The notes under the pieces are model-generated. The model was given only the letters and a program-made list of their open reading frames with translations, searched no databases and was not told where the DNA came from. Position numbers and translations under genes: made by a program. Shown in pieces: positions 7,753 through 15,983 of a stretch of 64,000 bases of DNA (within the stretch, counting starts at the first letter, position 1; every line of letters begins with the position of its first letter). Origin of the DNA: Verrucomicrobiota bacterium (lineage in GTDB: Bacteria; Verrucomicrobiota; Verrucomicrobiia; Limisphaerales; UBA9464); contig CANGKZ010000012.1 of NCBI GenBank assembly GCA_947454705.1, positions 1 through 64,000 on the forward strand, written 5' to 3'.

Positions 7753-8241
7753 ATGCATCCCGATGTTTTGGCAATTTTGGAGCAGGTTAAAGGCACGGCC
7801 GATTTCGGATACGTTGAGTTTCCCGACATCAATTCGAAAAACTACCTGGGCGAGAATGCGCTCCACATCGTAGTTCGGTGGGGGGATTATGAGGCTGCGA
7901 AGTTGCTCATCGCCCATGGTATCGATGTCAACCAGAAGGGCGAGGAGGATTATACGCCGTTGCACTATGCCTGCTCCTACGGGCGAAAGGAAATCGCGGA
8001 GCTTCTGCTGGAGAATGGTGCGGATCCGTTTGCCCGAACCGCTGGCTACCTGCCGTTCACCGTGGCTCGGTTGGGACAGCATGGAGAGGTTTGCGACCTG
8101 ATCCGGGCTTACACCAGCAAGCAAACGCGCCGGGAGATGAATGGGAACGACAAGCACCTTCAAGCGTTGTCCGAATCGATTGAGAGATTGGAGAAACAGA
8201 TTGAAGAGAACTGCGGATCAGAGGTGAAACGCTCCGACTGA
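7753..8241 (+). CDS. Ankyrin repeat protein
   Basis: The 162-residue soluble protein contains about three ankyrin repeats. 'GENALHIVVRWGDYEAAKLLIAHGIDVNQ' (33-61) and 'DYTPLHYACSYGRKEIAELLLENGADP' (66-92) are canonical units with the TPLH and GAD/GID signatures, and a weaker one follows at 96-116. The C-terminal 35 residues form a likely helix or coiled coil ('ALSESIERLEKQIEEN'). Ankyrin proteins mediate protein contacts; the partner is unknown. There is no signal peptide. Confidence 0.88.
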   Translation: MHPDVLAILEQVKGTADFGYVEFPDINSKNYLGENALHIVVRWGDYEAAKLLIAHGIDVNQKGEEDYTPLHYACSYGRKEIAELLLENGADPFARTAGYLPFTVARLGQHGEVCDLIRAYTSKQTRREMNGNDKHLQALSESIERLEKQIEENCGSEVKRSD

Positions 8242-8321
8242 ACGGATCGTAACCGGTAGTTTTCTTCCGGGGACTGAATACTGATCAAGCTGGGTTTTGG
8301 TTTTCACTGATTTTTCTGGCT

Positions 8322-8738
8322 ATGGAGGCCCAGGTGCGAGCTGCGACACGCGCTGAATGGGGCGGGATCTTCCGTCCTGTCGCCTGCGTTGTCGGAACCC
8401 GTGTGGTTTATTTTTTTCGATCGTTTAAGGGGATTCTTTGCGACGGCGAGAAGCGGGAGATCTTCAAGATTCCGTTTGGCTATTCCGGGGGACCGTTTTG
8501 CTTTCCGGATGGAACATCATTGACCCTGGATCGTGGCGTTTCGGGTCGCGTGTTTGATGGGTGTCCACTTGAAGAGAGGTGGCCAACGCCAAAGCAACGC
8601 ATTCTGGTTTCGGGAAGGCGGATTATCCGGGTGCGCCCAGAGGACGACGTGCTGCTTTTCGATTTCGAGGGCGCGTTGCCCCCGATGGATCTGGCGGTGA
8701 TGGCCTTCCTGATTTTGTCGTTTTCGGAGGATGGTTGA
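8322..8738 (+). CDS. Hypothetical beta-rich protein
   Basis: The 138-residue protein is not recognised. Alternating hydrophobic pattern through residues 20-115 suggests a beta-rich fold ('TRVVYFFRSFKGILCD', 'RRIIRVRPEDDVLLFDFEG'). The C-terminus is hydrophobic ('LAVMAFLILSF') but short for a membrane anchor. Codon use is protein-like. It stands alone before a repeat-filled gap. Confidence 0.55.
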   Translation: MEAQVRAATRAEWGGIFRPVACVVGTRVVYFFRSFKGILCDGEKREIFKIPFGYSGGPFCFPDGTSLTLDRGVSGRVFDGCPLEERWPTPKQRILVSGRRIIRVRPEDDVLLFDFEGALPPMDLAVMAFLILSFSEDG

Positions 8739-9040
8739 TAGGCCATGAGGGTTCATCCTAGAAACGGCAGTTGAAGAGTTAGAAAGTTGAAGCGTTGAAG
8801 GGGGATCCGACGCTGCCGCGAGGGTTTTCCCATTCGTTTGGAGTCCCGTCTTCAGACGGTTCGGGGAGGCGCGTCTCCAAGGGGGTAGCTGGTTGATTTC
8901 CAACCGTTCAATGGCCCCGCGTCCAACAGCAGAGCCGCGTAAACGCGGGACTCCAAACGTGTGCGGAACCCCGTCGCCTAGATCCGGCGTCGCGAAAGAA
9001 AACCACCGCGGGGCATAGACCGGGGAGACTCACCCAGCAG
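8739..9040. other. Gap filled mainly by dispersed repeat B
   Basis: These ~300 bases hold repeat family B (8762-8960) and no convincing reading frame. The repeat produces spurious frames on both strands. No terminator was seen. Confidence 0.6.
8762..8960 (+). repeat. Dispersed repeat family B, copy 1
   Basis: This ~200 bp element runs from a GTTGAAG-rich left part through 'GGGGATCCGA', 'GGAGTCCCGTCTTCAGACGG', 'GGAGGCGCGTCTC' and 'CGTCCAACAGCAGAGCCGC'. A diverged copy with the same block order lies at 37370-37565, and a fragment of the left part at about 15399-15430. The centre CCGTCT-TC-AGACGG is a hairpin. Confidence 0.85.
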
Positions 9041-9496
9041 ATGAATGGTGAGAGGAGTTGGTTTGGTGCTGCGAAAGGGTTTGGCGTACTCTCAAAGAGC
9101 GTGAAGGATCTCTTTCGATTACCGGCCGCGACGCGGCAAGACCAGGCGGTTGAGGACTGGTTTGAGGGGCAGCGGGATCCGCTCGGGATCATCGCCAAGG
9201 AGTGGTTTGACGCGATGCACCACCAAGCCACCGACGTGTGCGTAACACTGCATGACGGGTTTCCGACTGCCTGTATCGGCGATGCGGCATTTGCCTACGT
9301 GGCCCGGTTTCGCGGGCACGTGAACGTGGGGTTTTTCCGGGGAGCAACCCTGTCGGATCCCAACCGAGTCTTGGAAGGAACGGGGAAGTTGATGCGTCAC
9401 GTGAAGATCAGGGTGGGGGTACCCGTGGACCAGGCAGCGGTCCGTGCCTTGATTGTGGCTGCCTATTGGGATTTGAAGCGCAGATTGGGCAAATAG
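9041..9496 (+). CDS. DUF1801 domain protein, copy 1
   Basis: The 151-residue protein matches the DUF1801 / YdhG-type fold. 'GFPTACIGDAAFAYVARFRGHVNVGFFRGA' is the central sheet and 'LEGTGKLMRHVKIR' is the conserved C-terminal loop and strand. DUF1801 members include iron-chaperone-like proteins, but most have no tested function. It is a paralogue of the gene at 10078-10473 ('LEGTGK.(M/L)RHVKIR' shared), with only the pentapeptide gene between them. The first ~25 residues before 'LFRLPAATRQDQ' are less family-like, so translation may begin further in. Confidence 0.78.
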   Translation: MNGERSWFGAAKGFGVLSKSVKDLFRLPAATRQDQAVEDWFEGQRDPLGIIAKEWFDAMHHQATDVCVTLHDGFPTACIGDAAFAYVARFRGHVNVGFFRGATLSDPNRVLEGTGKLMRHVKIRVGVPVDQAAVRALIVAAYWDLKRRLGK

Positions 9497-9652
9497 AATC
9501 AACCCGGCCTGACAAAAGGCTTCGCTGGAGCTTCGGATTGACGTTGAGCGGGGATGGTTGCCGAATGACCCAAAGCCGGCAGCGCTCCGGTTTTTGCGGG
9601 TCGGGATGGCGCAGGGGCCCGCAGCGGACGCTGTGCCATCAGCCACACACCA

Positions 9653-9919
9653 ATGAAGATCCAAAACACCAAAGAAACTGTCTTCGCCAAAAACGCCAAT
9701 CTCTCCGGATCGGAGTTTGACGACGTGAATCTTCAAGAGGCCACGTTCAGGAACGTGAATCTGTCGAAATCGACGTTTACAGATATCAATTTCAGCGGCG
9801 CGAAATTCAGTAATCTGAACCTGACGAATGTTGAGATCGAAGCCTGTGAAACGACTGGGATGAAGTTTCGGGGAATTCTGGTTTCGGAGCTTTTCGAAGC
9901 CTACAAACGAAAAGGCTAA
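9653..9919 (+). CDS. Pentapeptide repeat protein
   Basis: The 88-residue protein contains about nine A(D/N)LXX-type pentapeptide units between residues 10 and 60 ('NLSGSEFDDVNLQEATFRNV', 'TDINFSGAKFSNLNLTNVEI'), which fold as a right-handed beta helix. The C-terminal 25 residues include 'SELFEAYKRKG'. Roles in the superfamily range from gyrase protection to scaffolding and cannot be assigned here. Its AT-richer composition differs from the neighbours. The stop codon is part of GGCTAAT, the left edge of an attC-like site. Confidence 0.88.
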   Translation: MKIQNTKETVFAKNANLSGSEFDDVNLQEATFRNVNLSKSTFTDINFSGAKFSNLNLTNVEIEACETTGMKFRGILVSELFEAYKRKG

Positions 9920-10001
9920 TGCGTACTTCGGCAATGCCCGCCTTCGCGCCTGGAATGGGACGGACAATCCGACGTTCAGGCCTGTTGGCCGACCGTTGGA
10001 T
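9914..10001 (+). other. attC-like site 4 (GGCTAAT...GTTGGAT)
   Basis: The left motif GGCTAAT contains the stop codon of the pentapeptide gene. The right motif GTTGGAT matches GTTRRRY exactly. TTCGGC (9927-9932) and GGCCGAC (9987-9993) supply the inner inverted pair, so the 88 bp element folds as an imperfect palindrome. The geometry fits attC; the left core ends in T instead of C. Confidence 0.45.
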
Positions 10002-10077
10002 TTGTGGGTTTGCTCCCGGGCTTCACCCGAGATCCAATTCTTGATGATTGGCCGGGATGCCCCTGGCCCGAGATTGC

Positions 10078-10473
10078 ATGCCAATGAATGAAACCCATGG
10101 ACAGTTTGAGGAGATCCTCCGCGCTGGGGGACCACGAATGGGGCCGCTCTGCCAGGCGTTGAGAAGCCTGGTTCATTCTTTGGATGCGGATGCGTTTGAA
10201 ATCGTCTGGCCGCGCCAGAAGATCGCGAGTTTTGGCATTGGGCCCAGAAAGATGACCGACCACTACGCCTACATTGGGATTCAGAGTTCCCATGTGAATC
10301 TTGGGTTCTATCACGGTGCGTCGTTCAAGGATCCTGACCGCCTGCTTGAGGGAACTGGAAAGCGGCTGCGGCATGTCAAGATTCGCACGTTGAGGGAGGT
10401 GGAAAACCCGGCGGTTGTTGCGCTGTTGCGGGAGGCCATCGAGGATCGCGAAACGTGCGCAGCTTTGAAGTGA
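10078..10473 (+). CDS. DUF1801 domain protein, copy 2
   Basis: The ~131-residue protein is a full-length DUF1801 member: an N-terminal helix ('FEEILRAGGPRMGPLCQALRSLVHSL'), then 'DAFEIVWPRQKIASFGIG', 'DHYAYIGIQSSHVNLGFYHGA' and 'LLEGTGKRLRHVKIR'. It is paralogous to the 9041-9496 product and closer to the family consensus. Its function is unknown. ATG codons at 10078 and 10084 are both plausible; a longer form from TTG 10048 is unlikely. Confidence 0.83.
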   Translation: MPMNETHGQFEEILRAGGPRMGPLCQALRSLVHSLDADAFEIVWPRQKIASFGIGPRKMTDHYAYIGIQSSHVNLGFYHGASFKDPDRLLEGTGKRLRHVKIRTLREVENPAVVALLREAIEDRETCAALK

Positions 10474-10657
10474 TCCGCCACTGAAGTTGCGAGTGAGATG
10501 GCTGTTGTGGGGACGGGGTGATTCTCCTCCTGGGGTGCGGTGATGACGATGTGAAACCAGGGCATGGCCGTGTTCTGCCTCCGTGTGGGGAGGGCCGTCC
10601 GCTATTTTAGGAGCGGCGCTTGGGGTTGTGACTTCGGGGTGCTTTACGCCAAATTCA

Positions 10658-11134
10658 ATGAAACTTCATTTGTTGCTTCGCGCGGTTGAAGAGGCGGATC
10701 TCCCGATCTTCTTTGCGCATCAGCTCGATCCGGAGGCCACGCGCATGGCGGCATTCCCATCGCGGGATCGAGAGGCGTTCTTCACCCATTGGCGCACCAA
10801 TATCCTCGGCAATCCGGCTGTGGTGAGTCGCACGATTCTTGTGGGCACCGAGGTTATGGGAAATATGGGCGCGTGGACCGATGCGGAATCCGGCGAACGA
10901 TGCATCGGATACTGGTTGGGGCGTGAGTTCTGGGGGCGGGGGATCGCTTCTGCTGCGCTCCGGCAGTTTCTTCAGTTGGAATCGACCCGTCCGTTGAATG
11001 CCCGGGTGGTGAAACACAATCTTGGCTCGATTCGGGTGCTGGAGAAGGCGGGTTTCGTGCGCGTGGGCGAAGATGCGTTTCCGATGTCAGGTGAAGATCG
11101 AATGGAGGAGTGGGTCTATTTGCTGGCCGTTTGA
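10658..11134 (+). CDS. GNAT family N-acetyltransferase (RimJ/RimL-like)
   Basis: The 158-residue protein is a GNAT acetyltransferase with the RimJ/RimL/Acetyltransf_3 pattern. 'LRAVEEADLPIFFAHQLDPEATRM' is the N-terminal motif. 'IGYWLGREFWGRGIASAALRQFL' carries the acetyl-CoA-binding R/Q-x-x-G-x-G/A motif (RGIAS). 'ARVVKHNLGSIRVLEKAGFVRVG' is motif B. It probably acetylates an amine on a small molecule or protein N-terminus. The ATG at 10658 was chosen because motif A starts just after it. GNATs are frequent passengers of cassette arrays. Confidence 0.92.
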   Translation: MKLHLLLRAVEEADLPIFFAHQLDPEATRMAAFPSRDREAFFTHWRTNILGNPAVVSRTILVGTEVMGNMGAWTDAESGERCIGYWLGREFWGRGIASAALRQFLQLESTRPLNARVVKHNLGSIRVLEKAGFVRVGEDAFPMSGEDRMEEWVYLLAV

Positions 11135-11553
11135 ATTGGCCCAGCGGTTGGCTCGATTCGCGAAGGGCGAGGGGGAATTTTAAATTAAAAATTAAAAATG
11201 AAAAATTCAGAGCTAGGTGGTTTTGAAGTGGGGCAACCCCAATAGCGGGACGGGTGACCTGAAATGTTCGGGTGATCCGCCTTCTTCCGGCGGCGGCTAC
11301 GGGGAGGAGAGAATTTAAAATAAAAAATGAAAAATTCAAAATGAGGAGCAAGGCGGGTCGAGGAGGGAGGCTGATGCACAAACGACGCGACGACATCGCG
11401 GTTGAGCCGGGAGGACAACGACGGCATCGGAGGTTCCGACTTCTTCCAGCAGCGGCTACGAGGAAGGGCAGGCCGTTGTGTGCTGCAAATTGACCAGATT
11501 TACATCCTTTCGCTGCGCAACTATTGTGGGTGCTTGTTAAGAGGAGATTTCCC
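11135..11553. other. Gap with dispersed repeats A and an A/T-rich repeat
   Basis: This 419-base gap holds repeat A (11227-11314), a partial A copy (11438-11466), and two A/T-rich stretches of the form TTAAAAATTAAAAATGAAAAATTC (11178-11208 and 11312-11341). No credible gene is present. A good Shine-Dalgarno GAGGAG (11541-11546) precedes the next ATG. Confidence 0.65.
11227..11314 (+). repeat. Dispersed repeat family A, copy 1
   Basis: This ~88 bp repeat contains GTGGGGCAACCCCAAT, 'GGGACGGGTGACCTGAAATG' and 'TTCGGGTGATCCGCCTTC', then CCGGCGGCGGCT(A/G)CGGGGAGGAGAG. It recurs almost unchanged at 12279-12367. Several short inverted repeats (GGGGCAACCCC, GGGTGACC) suggest a structured RNA or REP-like element. 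Confidence 0.9.
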
Positions 11554-11997
11554 ATGGCCACTTCTTCGGATCCCATTGAGTCCTTTTTCGCCGGTTTTGA
11601 ATCCGGTTTCGTTCGAATCCCAATTGGGTTGATCGCGATCCTGGCGGGCGAGGCGGTCTGCTATTTCTCCACGACAGAGTCGTTGGAGGTGAGTGCTCTT
11701 CTCCTGGCGGTGCCCTCGCTGGTGGGGATGCCGTTTGCCTGGATGACAAAGGGGGCTTTGGCGCTGGTGGGGCTGCTTGCGCTTGTCGCAATGCTTGGGT
11801 CGGCGTGGGCGTTCACCCAGAGAATGGCCGGGAAGGTGACCTTTTATTCAACCTTCTTTGCCTCGGCGGTGTTTTGTCTTTCTCTCTGTTTCACCGAAGA
11901 GGGTTTGCCCCGATGGTTGGCCTTTCAGTGTGGTCTCTTTGCCATCTACTGGGTGGTACCCTATTTGTTCCAGCGCCTTAAGCGGGGGGCTGAGTAG
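11554..11997 (+). CDS. Four-helix membrane protein of unknown function
   Basis: The 147-residue protein has four predicted transmembrane segments at about residues 22-42, 48-75, 85-108 and 118-140, joined by very short loops, and a cytoplasmic KRG tail. Unlike most genes in this stretch it has a clear Shine-Dalgarno GAGGAG eight bases before the ATG. No family is recognised. Confidence 0.68.
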   Translation: MATSSDPIESFFAGFESGFVRIPIGLIAILAGEAVCYFSTTESLEVSALLLAVPSLVGMPFAWMTKGALALVGLLALVAMLGSAWAFTQRMAGKVTFYSTFFASAVFCLSLCFTEEGLPRWLAFQCGLFAIYWVVPYLFQRLKRGAE

Positions 11998-12602
11998 TCA
12001 CAGAGCATAACCCAAAAACGACGATTTAGTCGACTGGTGAAAGCGGTTGAATGTTGTATCAAAAATGGGAGCTCGGCGGCGCAGTTTTGGGGTGCAGGAA
12101 CAGAGCGGAGCGTCGATCCCGCTCTGGAGGACGGACGGGGGGGAAAGACCGACCGTTGAAGCGCAAGGTGGTTGTTGAGGTTCGCGAACGGGAACATTTT
12201 CCCGCGACGTGTGCATGCCAAAGCGGCGTGGCGCTGCGCTTCCCGCCGCACTCCAAAAGCGTGGCTGGGCGCTGTTAAAGTGGGGCAACCCCAATGGAGG
12301 GACGGGTGACCTGAAATGTTCGGGTGATCCGCCTTCGTCCGGCGGCGGCTGCGGGGAGGAGAGAATTCTAGATTTGGAATGCTAAATTCAAAATGGGGAG
12401 CGGGGCGGCGTGATTTTTGGGCGGCGGCAAATTGTTTTCACCTTGGTCAAGATTGGTTGGTCGGCTTTTGGCTGGAGAAACAGCAGTGCTTAAACGATAG
12501 TGCGAAGACTACCTGTTTTCAGCGATTCCGGCGCGATGGGGAGGGATGTTTTCGACGGAGAGAATTGGTTGGGCCCGCGAAGGCAGGGATTCTAGGATCA
12601 AA
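11998..12602. other. Gap with repeat A copy 2, no credible gene
   Basis: This is the longest gene-free stretch in the window (605 bases). It contains repeat A (12279-12367) and a short A/T-rich repeat tail after it. Small overlapping frames occur on both strands, but none has protein-like composition or a start signal. It may be decayed sequence. Confidence 0.6.
12279..12367 (+). repeat. Dispersed repeat family A, copy 2
   Basis: This copy matches the element at 11227-11314 with only a few substitutions, and is likewise followed by GAGAATT and an A/T-rich stretch. Confidence 0.9.
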
Positions 12603-12893
12603 ATGATGATATCCGCAGGAAATTGGAAACGTGTGGCGGTGAGTTTGATCGCTGCCGGACCGGTCGGGGGGTTCCTGTTTGGGACCCTGAACGCTGGCGA
12701 TCCGGATCCCAACCCGATCGGGCGGGTGGTATACGCGTTTATGATGGCGGTGCAGACGCCGTTGCACGGAGGGTTTCCTCCTCATGATCTGGCTGGGACA
12801 GGGCAGTCTGCCAATGCCTGGCCCCATATCGCGGTTTCATTTTTCCTGCTCCTGGGGGGGCTCAGCTATCGCCGTTGGAAGCTGGCCAGGTGA
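12603..12893 (+). CDS. Small membrane protein of unknown function
   Basis: The 96-residue protein has a hydrophobic N-terminal segment (residues ~9-30, with 'AAGPVGGFLFGTL') and a C-terminal transmembrane segment ('HIAVSFFLLLGGLSYRRW'). A polar loop rich in Pro, Gly and His lies between ('HGGFPPHDLAGTGQ'). Two adjacent ATGs (12603, 12606) could start it. It is not recognised. Confidence 0.5.
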   Translation: MMISAGNWKRVAVSLIAAGPVGGFLFGTLNAGDPDPNPIGRVVYAFMMAVQTPLHGGFPPHDLAGTGQSANAWPHIAVSFFLLLGGLSYRRWKLAR

Positions 12894-13031
12894 ACCGGAC
12901 CAGCGGCGGCGGTAGCAAATAGGTGGAAAATCCGAAGATTTGTTTCTCAATTTGGGAATGAAAACGGCGGAATTGAGGCTGAGACGCGCCGATGCTGGAT
13001 TCGCGATGTGGGCTGATTGGAAGTGAGAGTT

Positions 13032-13328
13032 ATGGAGGCCAAGGCCACGTTTGCCCGCGGCAGACTGATTTTGTGGGAGATCAATCCGACCAACAATCTG
13101 TACCAGTTTTCTGGCCGGAGGGATGGACCCTTTGAGATCTGGCTGATGGATTACCACGAGATGATCCCGGAACAACTGAGGTACGCGGAACGCCAACAGG
13201 TGCAGGCGTTCAATGAGCACATGCGGTACATGTACGATCATCCTGAACGGTTTACTCCCGGAGCAGGTGCACGAAAACGATCGCCGGCAGCCGGAGCAAC
13301 CAATCAGGGGACTGGGAAGGCTGATTGA
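13032..13328 (+). CDS. Hypothetical small soluble protein
   Basis: The 98-residue protein has a compact N-terminal region ('ARGRLILWEINPTNNLYQFSGRRDGPFEIWLMDYHEMIPEQL', abridged) and a helical middle ('RYAERQQVQAFNEHMRYMYD'). The C-terminal 25 residues are low-complexity Arg/Ala/Gly. No family is recognised. The ATG at 13032 was taken over an upstream TTG at 13017. Confidence 0.55.
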   Translation: MEAKATFARGRLILWEINPTNNLYQFSGRRDGPFEIWLMDYHEMIPEQLRYAERQQVQAFNEHMRYMYDHPERFTPGAGARKRSPAAGATNQGTGKAD

Positions 13329-13431
13329 ATTCAAATTTGGGAACAGGGAACTGAGAGATGGGGATGGTCTTAAAATCGACTCGAGGCTGCGTTCGCGAGA
13401 GCGGACGAGGAATCAACACACCGTTTGACTT

Positions 13432-13887
13432 ATGCCTCTGAACGCCCGCTATGTTCACACGAATCTCACCGCGCGGGACTGGCGAAGTCTGGTGCGGTTC
13501 TACTGCGAGGTGTTCGGATGCGTTCCGAGGCCACCGGAGCGTGATTTGTCCGGCCCGTGGTTGGATCAACTGACGGCCTTGAAATCGGCGCATTTGACCG
13601 GAATGCACCTCAGTTTGCCCGGGTTTGCGGAAGGGGGGCCCACGCTCGAAATCTTCGGATACGACGAGCTCATCGAGGGGGCAAGGCCGGTGGTGAACCA
13701 GCCGGGGTTTGGGCATCTTGCCTTTCTGGTGGAGGATGTTGAGGTGGCGCTCTCGGCCGTGTTGGAAGCCGGAGGCGGGGTGGTGGGGAAGGTCAGCACG
13801 ACCCGAGTTGCCGGCGTTGGAACCTTGAATGTGGTTTACGCGCGCGACCCCGAGGGCAACATCCTGGAACTCCAAAACTGGAGTTAA
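13432..13887 (+). CDS. VOC superfamily (glyoxalase/bleomycin-resistance-like) protein, copy 1
   Basis: The 151-residue protein is a single vicinal-oxygen-chelate module pair. 'RYVHTNLTARDWRSLVRFYCEVFG' starts the first beta-alpha-beta unit with its metal-ligand His. 'GFGHLAFLVEDVEVALSAVLEAGG' starts the second, and 'VYARDPEGNILELQNW' carries the C-terminal Glu ligand. VOC proteins include lyases, dioxygenases and drug-sequestering proteins; the substrate is open. It is cytoplasmic. A second VOC gene lies at 14993. Confidence 0.9.
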   Translation: MPLNARYVHTNLTARDWRSLVRFYCEVFGCVPRPPERDLSGPWLDQLTALKSAHLTGMHLSLPGFAEGGPTLEIFGYDELIEGARPVVNQPGFGHLAFLVEDVEVALSAVLEAGGGVVGKVSTTRVAGVGTLNVVYARDPEGNILELQNWS

Positions 13888-13952
13888 CGCCGGGCCACTC
13901 GACAGGAGAATGACTGGCGGGTATTTCCGATCATCGACTGGGTTCAGACTGA

Positions 13953-14846
13953 ATGAAGACACCGTCAATCGCCGGGGCCGGTTCCCGTTCGGTGCAACAT
14001 CGTGGTTGTCGACTGTCCTACCGCGTGTCGGGCCAGGGGCAGGGGCCGAATGTGATCTTCATTCACGGCAGCGGACTGCATGGAGACGGCTGGCGGCCAC
14101 AGGTGGATGAGCTCTCGAGTGGATTCCAGTGCCTGACCTTCGACAACCGCGGGATGGGGGCGAGCCAACCGTTTGGCACAAGCATTACCGTGGAGCAAAT
14201 GGCGGAGGATGCGCTGGTGTTGATGGATGCCGAGGGGTGGGAGTCGGCCCATGTGGTTGGGCATTCGCTGGGTGGGCTGGTTTCGCTCCAGATTGCATTG
14301 TCCGCGCGAGCCCGCGTGCGGAGTCTTTCGCTGCTCTGCACGTTTGCCCGGGGTTCCGAGGCAACCCGGCTCACTTGGAAGATGTTCTGGCTGGGATTGC
14401 GCACCTATGTGGGGACGCGTCGGATGCGGCGACGGGCGTTCACTGAGATGGTTTTGCCGCCCGCGTTGCAGAATGATCCGGACACTTGGGCGGATCGCCT
14501 CGCTCCCATTTTTGGCCACGACCTTGCGGATCATCCCCCGGTGGTGATGAAGCAATTGGCTGCGATGCGTTCGTTTGACGCGACCCCTCATCTGGGGAAG
14601 CTGGCCGGAGTACCGGCATTGGTTGTGGGCGCCCGTCATGACCTCATTGCGCGGCCGGATGTGGTTCGGGCGTTGGTTTCGGGTTTGGGAGGTTGCCGGT
14701 TCGTTGAGTTTGAAGATGCGGCTCATGGAGTCACGATTCAGCACGCTGCGAGGATTAACGCCCTGCTCCATGAACACCTGTCTCTGACGGAATCCGGAAG
14801 GCGGGGAGGTCCTGGTCAATCCAGGGCCCAAGGGTCGGTGGCGTGA
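13953..14846 (+). CDS. Alpha/beta hydrolase
   Basis: The 297-residue protein is a complete alpha/beta-hydrolase fold enzyme. The oxyanion region is 'FIHGSGLHGDGW' (36-47) and the nucleophile elbow 'GHSLGG' has Ser105. The acid is Asp230 in 'GARHDLIA', and His258 in 'DAAHGVT' completes the triad. The helical cap (about 130-205) is Arg-rich. The overall pattern resembles lactonase, esterase and haloperoxidase-like enzymes; the substrate cannot be inferred. It lies 65 bp after a VOC gene and could be co-transcribed with it. Confidence 0.93.
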   Translation: MKTPSIAGAGSRSVQHRGCRLSYRVSGQGQGPNVIFIHGSGLHGDGWRPQVDELSSGFQCLTFDNRGMGASQPFGTSITVEQMAEDALVLMDAEGWESAHVVGHSLGGLVSLQIALSARARVRSLSLLCTFARGSEATRLTWKMFWLGLRTYVGTRRMRRRAFTEMVLPPALQNDPDTWADRLAPIFGHDLADHPPVVMKQLAAMRSFDATPHLGKLAGVPALVVGARHDLIARPDVVRALVSGLGGCRFVEFEDAAHGVTIQHAARINALLHEHLSLTESGRRGGPGQSRAQGSVA

Positions 14847-14992
14847 TTGCCGATGAGGCTGAACACGGATTGGGATTCGCGGATTGAACGCGGCGCTGCA
14901 GATGAAGCTTTGGACGGAGTTGGTACGGTCCAGGCGCGTGAGGCGCTGGGACTCAACAAACACAAACACGAACGAAGGAACAGCAGAACTCT

Positions 14993-15379
14993 ATGAAACG
15001 CGTCACCGGCATTGGCGGCATCTTCTTCAAGGCAAAGGACGCTCCGGCGCTTCAGGCCTGGTATAAGCGTCACCTCGGTATCGATGTTCAGGAATGGGGC
15101 GGTACGGCCTTCACCTGGACCGGGCCGGATGGAAAGTCAACGGGAGGGATGACGGTTTGGTCGATTGGCCCGAACGAAGGCGACCATTTTGCGCCAAGCA
15201 CGGCGCCGTTCATGATCAACTATCGGGTGGAGGATCTTGCATCGCTTGTGAAGGTGCTGAAGGAAGAGGGCTGCAACGTGCTCGATAAGATGGACGATTC
15301 CGAGTTTGGGAAGTTTGCCTGGGTGATGGATCCCGAGGGAAACAAGGTGGAGCTCTGGCAGCCGCCGGTGGGGCAGTGA
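14993..15379 (+). CDS. VOC superfamily protein, copy 2
   Basis: The 128-residue protein is a short VOC family member. 'GIGGIFFKAKDAPALQAWYKRHLGID' forms the first unit and 'INYRVEDLASLVKVLKEEG' the second. 'WVMDPEGNKVELWQPP' is the conserved C-terminal end with the Glu ligand. It differs from the 13432 gene in the first ligand position and in the 'GGMTVWSIGPNEGDHF' loop, so the two are not recent duplicates. The substrate is unknown. Confidence 0.92.
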   Translation: MKRVTGIGGIFFKAKDAPALQAWYKRHLGIDVQEWGGTAFTWTGPDGKSTGGMTVWSIGPNEGDHFAPSTAPFMINYRVEDLASLVKVLKEEGCNVLDKMDDSEFGKFAWVMDPEGNKVELWQPPVGQ

Positions 15380-15457
15380 GTCCGATCGGAAATGGAATCT
15401 AGAAGCGGAAGTTGAAGGGGTAAAAAGTTGAACCTAAATTCAGCAGTTAAGGAAGAG

Positions 15458-15608
15458 TTTGACCACAGATGACCACAGATAAACACCGATGGAACTGCGC
15501 GGAACGGAAAGATTTTTGGATCACTCAGTAGGTGAAACCGTTCTAGCCCAATCGAACCACACACCTCCTTCTCCATCTGCATTCATTTGCCTCGATTTGC
15601 GGTTCAAA
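15458..15608 (+). repeat. Inverted-repeat element, family C, copy with shared core
   Basis: The left arm (15458-15492, GACCACAGATGACCACAGAT type) and the right arm (15570-15608, CCATCTGCATTCATTTGCC type) are inverted copies of the 12-nt-period unit. The core 'GGAACTGCGCGGAACG ... GGTGAAACCGTTC' is shared with the element at 22000-22149. This makes it a ~150 bp mobile-element-like palindrome without coding capacity. Confidence 0.75.
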
Positions 15609-15653
15609 TTGATGTTGTCAGGTTTAACCAAAGCCGAGGAGCAGGAGAATGGC

Positions 15654-15860
15654 ATGTCGCGTCAAACTTCAATGAAGGATGGGTTGTGGAGTGTTGCGTC
15701 GTGGGCCCTTTGGATCACCGGTGGCATCGTGATGATCTATTTTCTCGGGTTTGCGGTGCTCGTGATGTTTCCCAAGACCAGTGGCACCCTCCAGGCTTTG
15801 GGAGTGTCTTCGGAATCGTTGGAGACGCTGTATCGTCCGGTCATTCGCTGGGTGGAGTGA
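15654..15860 (+). CDS. Small single-pass membrane protein
   Basis: The 68-residue protein has one transmembrane helix at about residues 14-38 ('ASWALWITGGIVMIYFLGFA') and a polar C-terminal half. The ATG at 15654 is supported by a Shine-Dalgarno AGGAG six bases upstream (15643-15647). A longer frame from 15489 would run through a repeat and is rejected. The family is not recognised. Confidence 0.6.
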   Translation: MSRQTSMKDGLWSVASWALWITGGIVMIYFLGFAVLVMFPKTSGTLQALGVSSESLETLYRPVIRWVE

Positions 15861-15983
15861 TTGAGGGAGAGGGGATTGGGGATGCAGAGTGGGGTTGCAC
15901 GATGCTGCATGCTTGATGGGCGTGGGGCGGATTGAGCTGTTTCTGGAATTGACCGCGAGGAGTTGCGTGGGAGGGTGGTACGA

